A DNA stretch of 64,000 nt from Flavobacterium sp. J372. GTDB taxonomy: Bacteria; Bacteroidota; Bacteroidia; Flavobacteriales; Flavobacteriaceae. The notes beneath the pieces are model-generated. The model ran no database searches. It saw only the letters and a list, made by a program, of their open reading frames with translations, and was not told where the DNA came from. Each line of letters begins with the position of its first letter. The first letter of the stretch is position 1. The DNA is taken from contig NZ_JAJOMZ010000004.1 in NCBI RefSeq assembly GCF_024699965.1, forward strand, positions 2,230,001-2,294,000, given 5' to 3'. Shown here in pieces: positions 18,640 to 29,161 of this stretch. Made by a program: the position numbers and the translations under genes.

Positions 18640-19609
18640 CTATTCAGTCCAGAAATATGGGCTTTTTGCAGCAACTGAAAATGCAGCTAAAAGCGCTTCT
18701 TTTTCCGTATCATTCAGATTTGAATTTTCAATTTCAGCAACATAAAATTTAATGATAGTTTCAAAATCTTCAAATGATTCAGCCTTATTGTAAACATTTA
18801 AGAATAAATCTAAAACATCATAAAGGTTTTGATTAATCAATTGATCATTAAGCAGGCTTTGTAATAAAACCTTGTAATCAAATTTATCGTCCTGAGAATA
18901 TTTACCAATTGCATTGCTTATACCGCTCTTAACATTTGCCAGTTCACTTGACTGGAAGAGTGTATTCATTAATGATTTACTATCATCTTCACTGGCTGTT
19001 TTCAAAAGATATGAAGTTCCGCTGATAGATTTTGCCGTTAACCAGTCTTTTTGGCTTATACCACCATAATATGACTCTTCAAGGATGCTGTTGTGCAGAT
19101 ATCCTAACTCATTAAGGTTTACAAATTTTGGGTTTGTAATTTCAAAATTAATATCATACCTGTCTTCATATTCAATTAGTTCAGGCATACCTCCCCTGTT
19201 ATTTGCACACGCTCTTGGTTTCACTGTACAATAAGCCATGTATGACCCACCGGCCGCACCAACAACAGCTCCCGCAGCAGAAACCACTGCATAACCTGTA
19301 CCGCTGGTTGCCGCACCTGCAGCAATTGCCAGTTTCTGAACTCCCCATACACCTGCTGCAGCACCTGAAAGGTCTCCTGTTGCAACAGCTGCTACCTGCA
19401 ACACTTTACCCCAAAACCCGCCTCTTTGGCTTGCAGCGCTTTGAGGATGTTTTGTAATGAAGTCATTATTGAATGCCTTAAGATTTTCAAGCATTACAGC
19501 ATGAGAATCCTGCACCTGTACACTTTCATGCTCAGAGCAAGAATATATACCCACTGCCAATACGAATAATCCAATAATTGTAAAAAATCTACTTTTTTAA
19601 AGTTTTCAT
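18640..19609 (-). CDS. Hypothetical lipoprotein with glycine/alanine-rich core, frameshifted in the signal peptide
   Basis: The open frame from 19558 lacks a start. One added A in the six-base run at 19593-19598 joins MKTLKK to SRFFTIIGLFVLAVGIYSCS, a textbook lipoprotein signal, with its ATG at 19607-19609. The mature protein (about 300 residues) has a hydrophobic Ala/Gly-rich stretch (residues about 65-120, GAAAGVWGVQKLAIAAGAAT) resembling a bacteriocin-like or glycine-zipper segment. An acidic helical C-terminal half ends FSVAAKSPYFWTE. I do not recognise the family. Confidence 0.65.
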
Positions 19610-19666
19610 TGTGAATTGATTTTAAATAAAACGAAGTATTATTTCAAACTGGCCAATTTGATAATG

Positions 19667-19674
19667 CAAATATA
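19667..19674 (-). promoter_or_regulatory. TAnnTTTG -7 box for the lipoprotein gene
   Basis: Minus-strand TATATTTG is placed about 58 bases upstream of the corrected ATG at 19609. Confidence 0.45.
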
Positions 19675-19801
19675 AGATTATATTCTTATATAGAAAAAGT
19701 GATATCGACAAAATACGAAAATAATCGATGAATATTTTCTAACAATACGTTGGCTATATTGTCAGGAGTATATATCAATGAAATGTATTCTTTCTAATGT
19801 A

Positions 19802-19809
19802 TATATTTG
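19802..19809 (+). promoter_or_regulatory. TAnnTTTG -7 box for the S41 peptidase
   Basis: TATATTTG ends five bases before the ATG at 19815, implying a leaderless or near-leaderless mRNA. The ATG at 19797 lies upstream of the box and is rejected as start. Confidence 0.5.
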
Positions 19810-19814
19810 CTCTT

Positions 19815-21011
19815 ATGAAATATTTTGGCAAGTACATTGTAATTTTTTGTACCCTTTTAGGAATAAGCGCTTTATCTCAAACAAGATATGAGCAGGATTT
19901 CCTTGAACTGTGGAATGACTATAACGACAACTATGCCTATTTTGAAAAGCAACACATTGACTGGGCAAAGGTTAAAGATATATATCAGCCACAGGCTGCT
20001 GCTATCAAAGACGACGCACAATTTATAACCTTTCTTGAGCAGGTGCTGCAGGAGTTTCATAACGGGCATGTTTCACTTACAACCAATCTGCCATCATCAA
20101 ACAGGATAATTCCCTCAGGTAACGACCTGTTTGCAGAAAAGCGGGGTAACTATTACTTCATTGCAGATGTAAAACCACAATCCGGCGCTGAAGCATGCGG
20201 ACTGAAACCGGGAATGCAGTTACTGAAGTTTAATGGTAAAGCTGTTGGTGAGGAGCTAAAGCGCTTTCTCCCAAAATATATAACATCTTATAATGAAAGC
20301 ATGTATTCTTATGCTTTAAATATGCTGATGGCAGGCACGCATGATACACAGCGTGAAATTACACTCATAGAAAATGGTATTGAAAAAATATACTATCCTG
20401 ATGCGCATAAACCTGTAAGGCCGGAAAAACTTCTTGACTACAAATTACTGCCGGGCAACATAGGCTATATTAAAATAAATAACAGCCTGGGTAATACCGA
20501 TGTTATTGCTGAATTTGATAAAGCGCTGGACGATCTTATAAAAACAAAATCTATAATACTTAACCTTACCGATACTCCCGGCGGTGGCAATACTACTGTG
20601 GCGCGAGGTATAATGGGCAGGTTTACCTGCAGCCCATTGCCTTACCAGAAGCATGTAATCAACGAAAAGCAATATGGCACTGTACGCAGCTGGGTTGAAT
20701 TTGTATCGCCGAGAAAAACAAACTACACAGGAAAACTTGTAGTGATGGCAGGCCATTGGACGGGCAGCATGGGCGAAGGCATGGTAATTGGGTTTGACGC
20801 CATGAGACGCGCAAAAATAACGGGTACGAAAATGGCGGGTCTGCTTGGGGCAATTTACACCTACCGGATGAAAAACACAAACATCGGTTACCAGATTCCC
20901 ATCGAAGGCATGTACCATGTTAATGATACGCCACGAGAAGATTTTATGCCAAAATATATCACAGCCAATTCTTCAGAAACTTTTGCGAAAGCTCTATCAC
21001 TCGCCAGATAG
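19815..21011 (+). CDS. S41-family (C-terminal processing) serine peptidase
   Basis: A 398-residue exported protein. The signal peptide runs to about GISALSQ. An N-terminal helical S41 domain (FLELWNDYNDNYAYF, EFHNGHVSL) is followed by a PDZ-like segment (GLKPGMQLLKFNG). The catalytic core carries IILNLTDTPGGGN and the nucleophile serine in GHWTGSMGEGM, where the Ser is followed by Met-Gly-Glu. A lysine general base is expected after it (TGTKMAG is a candidate). It is a likely periplasmic protease; its substrate is not indicated by its neighbours. Confidence 0.82.
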   Translation: MKYFGKYIVIFCTLLGISALSQTRYEQDFLELWNDYNDNYAYFEKQHIDWAKVKDIYQPQAAAIKDDAQFITFLEQVLQEFHNGHVSLTTNLPSSNRIIPSGNDLFAEKRGNYYFIADVKPQSGAEACGLKPGMQLLKFNGKAVGEELKRFLPKYITSYNESMYSYALNMLMAGTHDTQREITLIENGIEKIYYPDAHKPVRPEKLLDYKLLPGNIGYIKINNSLGNTDVIAEFDKALDDLIKTKSIILNLTDTPGGGNTTVARGIMGRFTCSPLPYQKHVINEKQYGTVRSWVEFVSPRKTNYTGKLVVMAGHWTGSMGEGMVIGFDAMRRAKITGTKMAGLLGAIYTYRMKNTNIGYQIPIEGMYHVNDTPREDFMPKYITANSSETFAKALSLAR

Positions 21012-21334
21012 TTTCTGCAAAACTTGCCGTGATGTCAAAGAACGATTTTGGTTCAAAAATCTTTTGCAAAATTACGATGCCTTTTCAACATCATTGTTAC
21101 AAAACCCTTTCAAAAAAGTGCAGTTCATCGATTTTATTTAACTCGAAATACAAATACTTGTTTTTCAATTATTTAATTAAGACTAAATTGCCTTTTGCAT
21201 GAGAAAATAAATCTTACAGAAAACTAGTAATTCAGACTACTAATTATTTGTTAATTGCTGCACTCGCAAAAAACAATAGTGCAATAAAATTTATGGCCTG
21301 AAAATACGTTGAAGGATTTTAGTAATTTTACCTC
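21012..21334. other. Gene-free stretch of 323 bases
   Basis: No coding frame, RNA gene or clear hairpin is visible. It is AT-rich and contains several short A/T tracts. The last 15 bases hold TAATTTTA, a one-mismatch -7 box close to the next ATG, so the 3' part is probably that gene's promoter. Confidence 0.5.
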
Positions 21335-21859
21335 ATGAAAAAATTAGGATTGCTGCTTGCACTTTTTTGCTTCCAGATAGCATTTGCACAAAAGCCAGCT
21401 GTAAAAAAACAGTCACCAAATGACTGGGATGAACTTGACAAAAACTTCGTTCAGTTAGTTGATGCTTTAGTTAAAGGCGACAAAGCTAAATTTCTTAGCC
21501 TCAGCCTGAAAGAAGTTGATTGCGTTGACTGTGTTGGCGCTATGGACGTAGCTGCTGACGGCACTATGTTTGTACCCGCCGAATTCTTTTTTGCGGTAAT
21601 AGGCCAAAAGTTTACTGAGTCGCCGGTATACAAGGCCATGGCAAAAAAAGGTTACTCATTCAGCTCTATAACCTTAAAAGGTTTCAAGCCCAAAGTAATG
21701 CCTAAAGATTACCCTAAAGACCTGAAGCTGTACGAAGTATGGGTTGAAACATACTACCCGGGCGAGTTCTCAAAAGTTCATAAAGGCACGAGCCATAGCT
21801 TTAGATTTGTGAAAGTAGGTGGCAAATTCAGGTTTTACGGGCTAACATCAATCCCGTAA
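21335..21859 (+). CDS. Secreted hypothetical protein
   Basis: A 174-residue protein with a cleavable signal peptide (MKKLGLLLALFCFQIAFAQ). The mature part is about 155 residues with a DCVDC cysteine pair (residues 67-71 region) and a lysine-rich beta C-terminus (HSFRFVKVGGKFRFYGL) resembling NTF2-like export domains. No family recognised. It is two bases upstream of the endonuclease/exonuclease/phosphatase gene, so the two are probably co-transcribed. Confidence 0.7.
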   Translation: MKKLGLLLALFCFQIAFAQKPAVKKQSPNDWDELDKNFVQLVDALVKGDKAKFLSLSLKEVDCVDCVGAMDVAADGTMFVPAEFFFAVIGQKFTESPVYKAMAKKGYSFSSITLKGFKPKVMPKDYPKDLKLYEVWVETYYPGEFSKVHKGTSHSFRFVKVGGKFRFYGLTSIP

Positions 21860-21861
21860 TT

Positions 21862-22681
21862 ATGCGGGCTCTCTTTGTTGCTATATCATTGATATCGTTT
21901 GCCTTATACTCACAGGTAAAGGTAATGACATATAATATCCGGCTTGATTTGGTAAGCGATGGTGAAAATCGCTGGGACAACAGGAAGGATATGATGGCAA
22001 GCCAAATTTTGTTCTATGAGCCTGATTTTATGGGAGTTCAGGAAGCCCTGCCGAACCAGATGCAGTTTTTAGCAGATAAATTAACCGGATATAATTACAT
22101 TGGCGAAGGCCGCGATGGCAATGGTAGTGGTGAGTACTCGGCTATCTTCTATAATAAGCTCAAGTACAAGCTGGTACAGCAGAAAACATTTTGGTTATCA
22201 CCTACTCCCGATGTTCCTTCAAAAGGATGGGATGCTGCTTATAATCGTATTTGTACCCTATGGTTTGTTTGAAAATATCAGGACAAAAAAGAGGATTTGG
22301 GTTTTCAACACACATTTTGACCATGTTGGAGAATTAGCACGAATTGAAAGTACAAAGTTGATTATCAATAAAATAAACGCAGTAAATACTAAAAACTACT
22401 CAATTATTCTCACGGGCGATTTTAATCTTGAAGATTCTGCCGAAAGTATTAAACTATTGTCGGCACAACTGCATGATTCTAAACTACATGCGTTGCAAAA
22501 GCACGGGCCTGAAGGCACATTTAATGCTTTTAAATTCGATAAACCCGTTATTACGAGGATAGATTACATTTTTACGTCTCCAAATGTAACAGTAAACAAA
22601 TATGCCGTTCTAAGCGATTCAGACCATTGCAGGTATCCAAGCGATCACCTGCCGGTTTATACCGAACTGGATATCAAATAA
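21862..22681 (+). CDS. Endonuclease/exonuclease/phosphatase family protein, frameshifted
   Basis: An exported EEP-fold (DNase I-like) metal-dependent phosphodiesterase. After a signal peptide come KVMTYNIRLDL (metal Asn), MGVQEALPNQM (metal Glu), VFNTHFDHVG, ILTGDFNLEDSAES and the C-terminal SDHCRYPSDHLPVY. The frame breaks at the CCC of 22256-22258; removing one C joins NRICT to YGLFENIRTKKR, giving one protein of about 272 residues. Members of this secreted group act on phosphoesters or nucleic acid outside the cell; the substrate is unknown. Confidence 0.82.
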
Positions 22682-23127
22682 TTATTTAAAATTTATAGAT
22701 TTGGTTGTAGTAATTGATGCAATACAGTAAGGCTGAGATAGCGCCATTGTTGCCATACCTTCAGGCGATTTCTTTTTATTGTAACTGTTACACTTTTGCC
22801 ATCGTCTGTAACATTTTCAATACCGATACTATAGCCACCGCTGTTCTTTTGTCCCATAAACAATGCTATGACAGCCTGTTTTGAAAAGTCAACTACAGGC
22901 GCAGTGCCAATTCCAAGTTGGCTGTATAAACTATTGAGTTCAGCCTGGGTTTTCACAACTACATTACCCTCAATTTCCCTGCCACCGTATTCTTCCTGCT
23001 TCAGAATTTCATAGCTAATAGATGATGCTGCAGACTTATCTGCCTGATTATCTTTTGTTTTAGAATCTTTACCTGCATTGCAGGCAGCAAATAAAATTAC
23101 AGTAAATGCTATAACTAAGTTTTTCAT
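22682..23127 (-). CDS. PrcB-family lipoprotein, frameshifted near the C-terminus
   Basis: A lipoprotein (signal IAFTVILFAAC) of about 148 residues with the PrcB_C fold: VVDFSKQAVIALFMGQK and NSGGYSIGIENVTDDG. At the five-base T-run 22773-22777 one extra base restores KKSPEGMATMALSQPYCIASI and moves the stop to 22682-22684. Spirochaete PrcB stabilises a surface protease complex, but here no protease neighbour is present, so only the fold is claimed. Its ATG overlaps the bshA stop (ATGA). Confidence 0.72.
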
Positions 23128-24263
23128 GCGTGCTGTTGTTGTTTTAGGGCTTTGCGGTAAAGCTGTTCGTACATTGGTAAAATATTCTTTATATCAAACT
23201 CCTGCGCTACTTTTAAAGCATTAGACTTAAATTCATACAGCCTGTTGTCATCTTCAAGTATAGCTATCGCTTTTTTTGCCATACTCTCAACATCGCCTAC
23301 ATCAGCCATATAGCCCGAGTACCCGTCCTTATTTACTTCAGGCAAACCACCGGAATTGCTAGAAATTACAGGTACTCCACAAGCCATAGCCTCAAGCGCA
23401 GCAAGCCCGAAACTTTCTGTTTCAGACGGTAACAGGAACAGGTCACTATAGCATAAAATCTGGTCTATCTCGCTGCTGTTACCAAAGAAAATTACTTTGT
23501 CAGAAATTCCTAATTCACTGCAAAGCTTCTCAGCGGCTGCACGTTCGGGCCCGTCACCTACCATCATAAGTTTGGCAGGCATAACTTTTTGTATCTCGTT
23601 GAATATCTTCACTACGTCAGGAATGCGTTTTACTTTCCTGAAGTTGCTTATATGTGTTATAATCTTTTGCTTATCGGTTGCCATAAGCCCTCTATGACAT
23701 GCAGAAGTTTCATCAACTTTATTCTTGTTAATCTCAATGAAGTTAGGGATTACAACAATATCACGCTTAATGTCAAACAACCTATACGTTTCATCTTTAA
23801 GGTTTTGCGATACCGAGGTTACAACATCACTGTGATTGATACTGAAGCTTACTGCAGGTTTATAAAACGGATGGTTGCCCACCAGTGTGATATCCGTGCC
23901 GTGAAGCGTTGTTACCATTGGTATCCTTATACCCTGCTCTTTCAGCATTTTCTTGGCCATGTAGCCCGCGTAAGCATGCGGAATAGCATAGTGCACATGC
24001 AGCAGTTCAATGTTATGGAGCTTGACCATATCTACCAGTTTGCTTGATAGTGCCAGTTCGTAGGGCTGGTAATGAAACAGCGGATATTCAGGCACATGCA
24101 CTTCGTGGTAATGCACATTTGGGTTAAGCAGCGCAAGGCGAACCGGCTGGCTGTAGGTTATAAAATGTATTTCGTGGCCACGGCGTGCCAGCTCAAGGCC
24201 CAGTTCTGTTGCTACTACCCCGCTTCCTCCAAAGGTTGGGTAGCATACAATAGCTATTTTCAT
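23124..24263 (-). CDS. bshA: BshA, N-acetyl-alpha-glucosaminyl L-malate synthase
   Basis: A 379-residue GT4 glycosyltransferase that joins GlcNAc from UDP-GlcNAc to L-malate, the first step of bacillithiol synthesis. Diagnostic features are the N-terminal CYPTFGGSGVVATELG, HVHYAIPHA, TLHGTDITLVG and the donor-site ESFGLAALEAMACGVPV. Length and motifs agree with Bacillus and flavobacterial BshA. It shows that the host uses bacillithiol, in line with the thiol-peroxidase genes nearby. It is followed with a four-base overlap by the PrcB-like gene. Confidence 0.92.
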   Translation of the reverse strand: MKIAIVCYPTFGGSGVVATELGLELARRGHEIHFITYSQPVRLALLNPNVHYHEVHVPEYPLFHYQPYELALSSKLVDMVKLHNIELLHVHYAIPHAYAGYMAKKMLKEQGIRIPMVTTLHGTDITLVGNHPFYKPAVSFSINHSDVVTSVSQNLKDETYRLFDIKRDIVVIPNFIEINKNKVDETSACHRGLMATDKQKIITHISNFRKVKRIPDVVKIFNEIQKVMPAKLMMVGDGPERAAAEKLCSELGISDKVIFFGNSSEIDQILCYSDLFLLPSETESFGLAALEAMACGVPVISSNSGGLPEVNKDGYSGYMADVGDVESMAKKAIAILEDDNRLYEFKSNALKVAQEFDIKNILPMYEQLYRKALKQQQHA

Positions 24264-24296
24264 CAGGAAACATTAAAGTACGAAATTACATAAAAA

Positions 24297-24318
24297 AAAC
24301 AGGCCTCAACCTGTTTTG
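24297..24318 (-). terminator. Terminator of the DUF1801 gene
   Basis: Hairpin AAAACAGG / CCTGTTTT followed by T's on the minus strand, between bshA and the DUF1801 gene. Confidence 0.65.
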
Positions 24319-24351
24319 TGTATAATTAACGAATGCTTGCCAGCTACATCA

Positions 24352-24810
24352 TCAGCGTTTCAGGTTAGCTTCATATCGGTCTATCCACTGCTGTACAGTC
24401 ATTTTGGTAACAAGTTCGCCTATAAGGTCAAACGGAATACTCTCCGGCTTTTTAAAGCGGATACAGCTCTTACCCATATCAAGCTTAGTCTTCACATATT
24501 TTGGATATTCTCCTACAAACCAATCATGAAGGTCTTTGTCGGCATAAATGCCCATGTGGTACAGTGCAATAAAATTCTTTTGAGATGCTATGCCCAAAAA
24601 AGGCAACGGCTGCTTTGGGTCGCAATGATAACCTGCCGGATAGATTGAATGTGGTACGCCCCAGCCCAGCATGCCATACCCCATGCTCTCGCTAAAGCCC
24701 TCTGGTAGATTTTTTACTATTACTTCCCGCAGTTTTTTCATAGCCGCCCTTCTTTCTTCAGGAATAGCTTCAAAATATTCATCAGCGTTTTTAGCGTCAA
24801 GGTATTGCAT
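24352..24810 (-). CDS. DUF1801 domain protein
   Basis: A 152-residue cytosolic protein of the DUF1801/YdhG superfamily, with KKLREVIVKNLPEGFSESM, GMLGWGVPHSIYP and YHMGIYADKDLHDW. The C-terminal GKSCIRFKKPESIP is the family's conserved beta-hairpin. The start MQYLDAKNADEYF (24810) is conserved; the preceding eleven codons are lysine-rich and probably not translated. A few relatives have been linked to iron handling, but function is unknown here. Confidence 0.82.
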   Translation of the reverse strand: MQYLDAKNADEYFEAIPEERRAAMKKLREVIVKNLPEGFSESMGYGMLGWGVPHSIYPAGYHCDPKQPLPFLGIASQKNFIALYHMGIYADKDLHDWFVGEYPKYVKTKLDMGKSCIRFKKPESIPFDLIGELVTKMTVQQWIDRYEANLKR

Positions 24811-24881
24811 AATTTTTCTTTTAATCTTTATATTTTGAAGCACAAATTCTACTCATGTATTAGCTTGTGCCCAACGGCTGG

Positions 24882-27787
24882 CTACTTGATAATCGCTTCT
24901 TGTAGAACCCGTTGTATATCTTCTCGAATATTTTCTTTTGATAGTTTGTTTTCGCCTGCTTCAGGATAGGTACGGTTACTCAGGAACACATACACAATTC
25001 CGCTCTCCGGGTCAGCCCATGCCATAGTGCCTGTAAAACCGGTATGCCCAAAGCTTGACTTTGAAACACATCCACACGTTGGCCCTGATTTTTCAAGCTG
25101 TGGCTTATCAAAACCAAGCCCGCGCCTGTTACCTGATTTGCATTCCCAGCATGTGTTAAATGTATCAAATGTTTTTGAAGAAAAATACTGCTTATTCCCG
25201 TAGTTACCCTTCTGCAGGTACATTTGCATTATTTTGGCTACATCCATAGCGTTTGAAAAAAGCCCTGCATGCCCGGCAACACCATCCTGCATTGCTGCGG
25301 CCATATCATGTACGTAACCCTGGATCACCTGGTAACGGAAGTAGTTATCTACCTCTGTGGGAGGCATTTCAAACATATCCCACTTACGCAGCGGATTATA
25401 GGTTGTGGCAGCCGCCCCTAATGGTTTATAGAATGAGTCATTAGCAAGCCTGTCAAGCGATTTACCGGTTTTTGCTTCCAGATATTCCTTAAACAGGATA
25501 AATGAAAAGTCACTGTATTTATATTCAGCTTTTGGAAGCAGCTTGCTTTGGGCGATTTTGCTTATGATTATACCAGGATAATCTTCGCGCAGGTAAAGGT
25601 TTTCGGCTACCTGATGTGGAAATTCGGGGCTGTACACCTTGCGGTAATAGGCCGAATCAGGGTGTTTTGTTGCATCAAGTGTTTCCTGGTAAAACGGCAT
25701 CCACGGCTGGAAACGTGCCTGATGCAGCAGCATGTCTTTTACCGTAATATTCTTCTTATCTGTATTAGCAAACTCCGGTAAAATGTTGCCAAGTTTATCG
25801 TCAAGCTTAAGCAGGCCTTTATCATACAACTGCATAATGTTCGGTAGTGTTGCCAGTATCTTTGTCAGCGAAGCCACATCATATACGTCACTGTTCTTCA
25901 CCTTCATATCTCTTTTGTCATAAGTATGGTAGCCAAATGATTTTTGGTAGAATACCTTTCCGTTTCTCGCAGCCAGTATCTGCATACCGGGTGTCATTTT
26001 TTCATTTATCGCCCGGTTAGCAATCATATCAATCTTTGTAAGTATGGCAGGATCCATCCCGGCATTGCGGGGGTTGTAAAGCCAAGCCTGTTAACCGTTT
26101 GCGTAGGCATGCCAAAATTGACTTTATATACATTGCTTATTGAAACCGGCAGTTTACCTTTAGCGGGAACAGCCCCGAATATCACCTCGGCAGCAACTGT
26201 CTGGGCGATAAGATTATTTTGATAGGCCAGTACTACAGAATTAAAGTTCTTATAATTCTTGATGGCATTTAGCGTATACGGCTTGGCAAAAACTGTAAGA
26301 ATGGCTTTCCGGCCTTTAGCGATGCTATCAATCCATACTAACTCTTTATCACTGAAGTTATGTTTCTTCCAGGCTCCGTCAGCTTTATGGAAACCAATTA
26401 TCACAGTTGAAAATTCCTTAAGTTTTGCCGTTACAAGATGAAGGCTGTCTTCCTGCACTTCAGTTACTTCAGCGTATTTTCTCAATGTTTCTAAATATTG
26501 GCTGCCGTCATCATCGCCAAGCTTTACGTAAGCAATTTTTTCGTTTTCAAGCTGCTGTACCGGTAAAATTTCATCATCATTTTTCAAGACCGTCACAGCT
26601 TCTTCGTATAGCTTGTAATTCAGGTCTTCATAGTGTGATGCATTCAGGTCGGCATACAGGTTGGCTGTATCAACAGGAGTATATTTTGTAAGTCCAACCC
26701 TGTGCTTGTAAGCTAAAATCTTCTTCACCGAAAAAGCAAGCCTGTTTTCGCTGAGGATACTGTCGGTATACGCTTCACGAAAACGCTCTATGGCCACCGG
26801 TACATTTTCAGCAAACAATAGTATATCATTACCTGCCAGGAAAGCCTCCAGGTCAATATCTCCTGGCTGCATAAAAGCGCTGGCGCCTTTCATATTAAGC
26901 GCATCAGTAAAAATAAGGCCTTTAAAATCCATTTCACCCTGAACAATATTGGTTATAACATTATACGATAGCGATGTGGGGTAATTTTCTGTAGCTTCGA
27001 TTGAGGGGACATTGAGGTGGGCAACCATTATGCTGCTAAGCCCCTCATCAAATAGTTTTTTGTACGGAAAGAACTCTGTATCATTAAGCCTTTCTTTTGA
27101 AAAATTCAGGAATGGCAACGTGTGGTGACTGTCGTTTGCGGTATCGCCATGGCCTGGAAAGTGCTTGCCGGTAGCGTAAATGCCACCTTTCTGGATTCCT
27201 TTCATAAGTGCCAGTGCCCGGCCGGTTACATTTTCTTTTGTTTCGCCAAAAGACCTGTTCCCGATGATTGGGTTTGCTGCATTTGTATTGATATCAAGCA
27301 CGGGCGCAAAATTGAAATGTATTCCCATCCGTTTTGCCTGCTCTGCCATTTGTTCACCCATCTTTTCAATAAGGTTCATATCCTGTACAGCGCCGAGCGT
27401 CATATTCCACGGATAACGGTAGGTTGAGTCAAGGCGCATGGCGAGGCCCCATTCGGCATCAATACCAACAAAGAGAGGTACTTTGGCCGCAGCCTGGTAA
27501 CGGTTGGTAAGCCTTGCCTGCCTTACCGGCCCGCCCTGGAAGAAAATCACACCACCAATCTTGAAATCTTTAACAAGACGGTCAATGCCTTTTACATGCT
27601 CCATATCTTTATTTGAGTAAGCAGCAACCATAAATAGCTGCCCTACTCTTTCATCAAAAGACATATTTGCATAAACGCTGTCAACCCACTTTTGCTCTGC
27701 AGGGCTTTTATAGTCGCTAAAATTATAAGTGCGCTGTGCATAAACAGTATGCATCAGCAGGAAGCAAATTATCCCAAAAATCCTCAT
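24882..27787 (-). CDS. GH3 beta-N-acetylhexosaminidase fused to a serine beta-lactamase-like hydrolase, frameshifted at the junction
   Basis: The start MRIFGIICFLLMHTVYAQ (27787) is a signal peptide. A NagZ-type GH3 domain (about residues 30-360) has FVGIDAEWGLAMRL and the catalytic loop KHFPGHGDTANDSHHTLP, followed by a GH3 C-terminal alpha/beta domain. The second half is a class C/penicillin-binding-like hydrolase with SLTKI (SxxK nucleophile), KYSDFSF (YxN-like) and FGHTGFTGT (HTG). The G/C-run 26069-26073 breaks the frame; one added base reads GFTTPRNAGMDPAIL and gives one protein of about 968 residues. It probably cleaves GlcNAc-MurNAc-peptide fragments and modifies the peptide in the periplasm, so it is peptidoglycan recycling or remodelling. 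Confidence 0.87.
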
Positions 27788-27871
27788 TGAAACCGTATAT
27801 CTTATTAAATAATAAATCACCATTAGGTTAATAATGATGATTACAATTATGAAGCCATATTTGGCTCCGTT

Positions 27872-28355
27872 TTAAAAAAAGCGGCTGTGCCAGCTTTCTT
27901 CAGCGGGAACTTCCCAAAATTCTTTATATTCACCTATATTATTCACCAGGTTATTGAAAACAATCGTGTTACCTGAAACCGCCTTTTCCTTCGCCATCCT
28001 TTTAAAATCAACCAGCGGCTTGTGCGCAATATGCTCTCCAAGCCTGAAAGTTACATTCATCTTGTCAAGCAGGTCAATACTATATTTTTTCTCTAAATCC
28101 TGGATAAATTGTACGGAGGCATCAATTGAACATCCTGTTGCAGGTTGTACCGCCTGATTTATACCTATAATTATGAACCTGTTATAACGCAATTCAAATG
28201 AAGATTCAAGCGGGGGTCCCGTGTGCAGCCCAACCCTCAAGAAATTGCTTAAGATCACGTTCGATTTCGGCAATCTCATCATCACTCAGCTTGCGGTTTG
28301 CCTGGTAAATCCAAATCCTGCCGTCATCAGGCAGTGTATCAAAAGGTACGTACAT
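27872..28355 (-). CDS. Conserved flavobacterial protein ('ABC transporter ATPase' by name only), frameshifted
   Basis: From ATG 28353-28355 the product begins MYVPFDTLPDDGRIWIYQ and continues to HGTPLESSFELRYNRFIII after removal of one base in the five-base run 28212-28216. It ends WEVPAEESWHSRFF, about 161 residues. Homologues are labelled ABC transporter ATPase in databases, but there is no Walker A or signature motif, so the name is not supported. It lies at the end of the Fe-S/HAD gene run, eight bases after the CCG-domain gene. Confidence 0.68.
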
Positions 28356-28363
28356 AATTTTTC

Positions 28364-29155
28364 TTATAAATCCTGTGCATTTGCAATCAGTTCGGCAACA
28401 TCCATCACCTTCACGTCATGCTCACGGTTTTTTGCTTTAACGCCGTCAGTAAGCATTGTATTGCAGAATGGGCATCCGGCAGCAATAATTTCGGGCTGGG
28501 TTTCAAGAGCTTCTTCAGTCCTTTCCACATTTACATCTTTAAAACCCGGTTCAGGTTCCTTAAACATTTGCGCTCCACCTGCACCACAGCATAATCCGTT
28601 GGCACGTGAGCGTTTCATTTCAACCAGTTCGGCGTCCAGTTTTTCCATCAGGTCACGCGGCGCTTCATAAATGTTGTTGGCGCGACCAAGATAGCACGGG
28701 TCATGAAAGGTTATCTTCTTACCCTTAAACTGCCCGCCTTCAATTGTAAGCCTGCCATCTTCAAGGAGCGATTTAAGAAACTGCGTGTGATGCACCACCT
28801 CATAGTTTCCGCCTAGCCCGGGGTATTCATTCTTAATTGTATTAAAACAGTGCGGACAAGCCGTTACTATCTTCTTAACTTCATAAGCATTCAAAACCTC
28901 AATATTAGCCATTGCCTGCATCTGAAAAAGGAACTCGTTCCCTGCCCTCTTGGCCGGATCACCAGTACAGCTTTCTTCTGTACCTAATACTGCAAACGGC
29001 ACATTCGCCCTGTTAAGTATTTTTACAAAGGCTTTTGTTATTTTCTTGGCGCGATCATCAAAACTGCCAGAGCACCCCACCCAGAATAAAACTTCCGGCT
29101 GTATACCCTGCATCATCATGTCGGCCATTGTCGGCACATTCAGTTCCTGCTGCAT
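28364..29155 (-). CDS. CCG-domain (heterodisulfide reductase/GlpC-type) Fe-S oxidoreductase subunit
   Basis: A 263-residue protein with two cysteine-rich CCG domains. The first reads WVGCSGSFDDR, ESCTGDPAKRAG and TACPHCFNT. The second reads HDPCYLGRANN, GLCCGAGGAQM and AGCPFCNTM. Such domains bind a [4Fe-4S] or non-cubane cluster in HdrB-like subunits. The neighbouring 29611-30936 gene supplies the membrane [4Fe-4S]2 partner, so the two likely form one electron-transfer complex, as in flavobacterial genomes generally. The natural donor and acceptor are unknown. Confidence 0.85.
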   Translation of the reverse strand: MQQELNVPTMADMMMQGIQPEVLFWVGCSGSFDDRAKKITKAFVKILNRANVPFAVLGTEESCTGDPAKRAGNEFLFQMQAMANIEVLNAYEVKKIVTACPHCFNTIKNEYPGLGGNYEVVHHTQFLKSLLEDGRLTIEGGQFKGKKITFHDPCYLGRANNIYEAPRDLMEKLDAELVEMKRSRANGLCCGAGGAQMFKEPEPGFKDVNVERTEEALETQPEIIAAGCPFCNTMLTDGVKAKNREHDVKVMDVAELIANAQDL

Positions 29156-29161
29156 AACTTT

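Noticed and set aside
27872..28355. Name 'ABC transporter ATPase' for this protein
   Set aside because: No Walker A or ABC signature can be seen.
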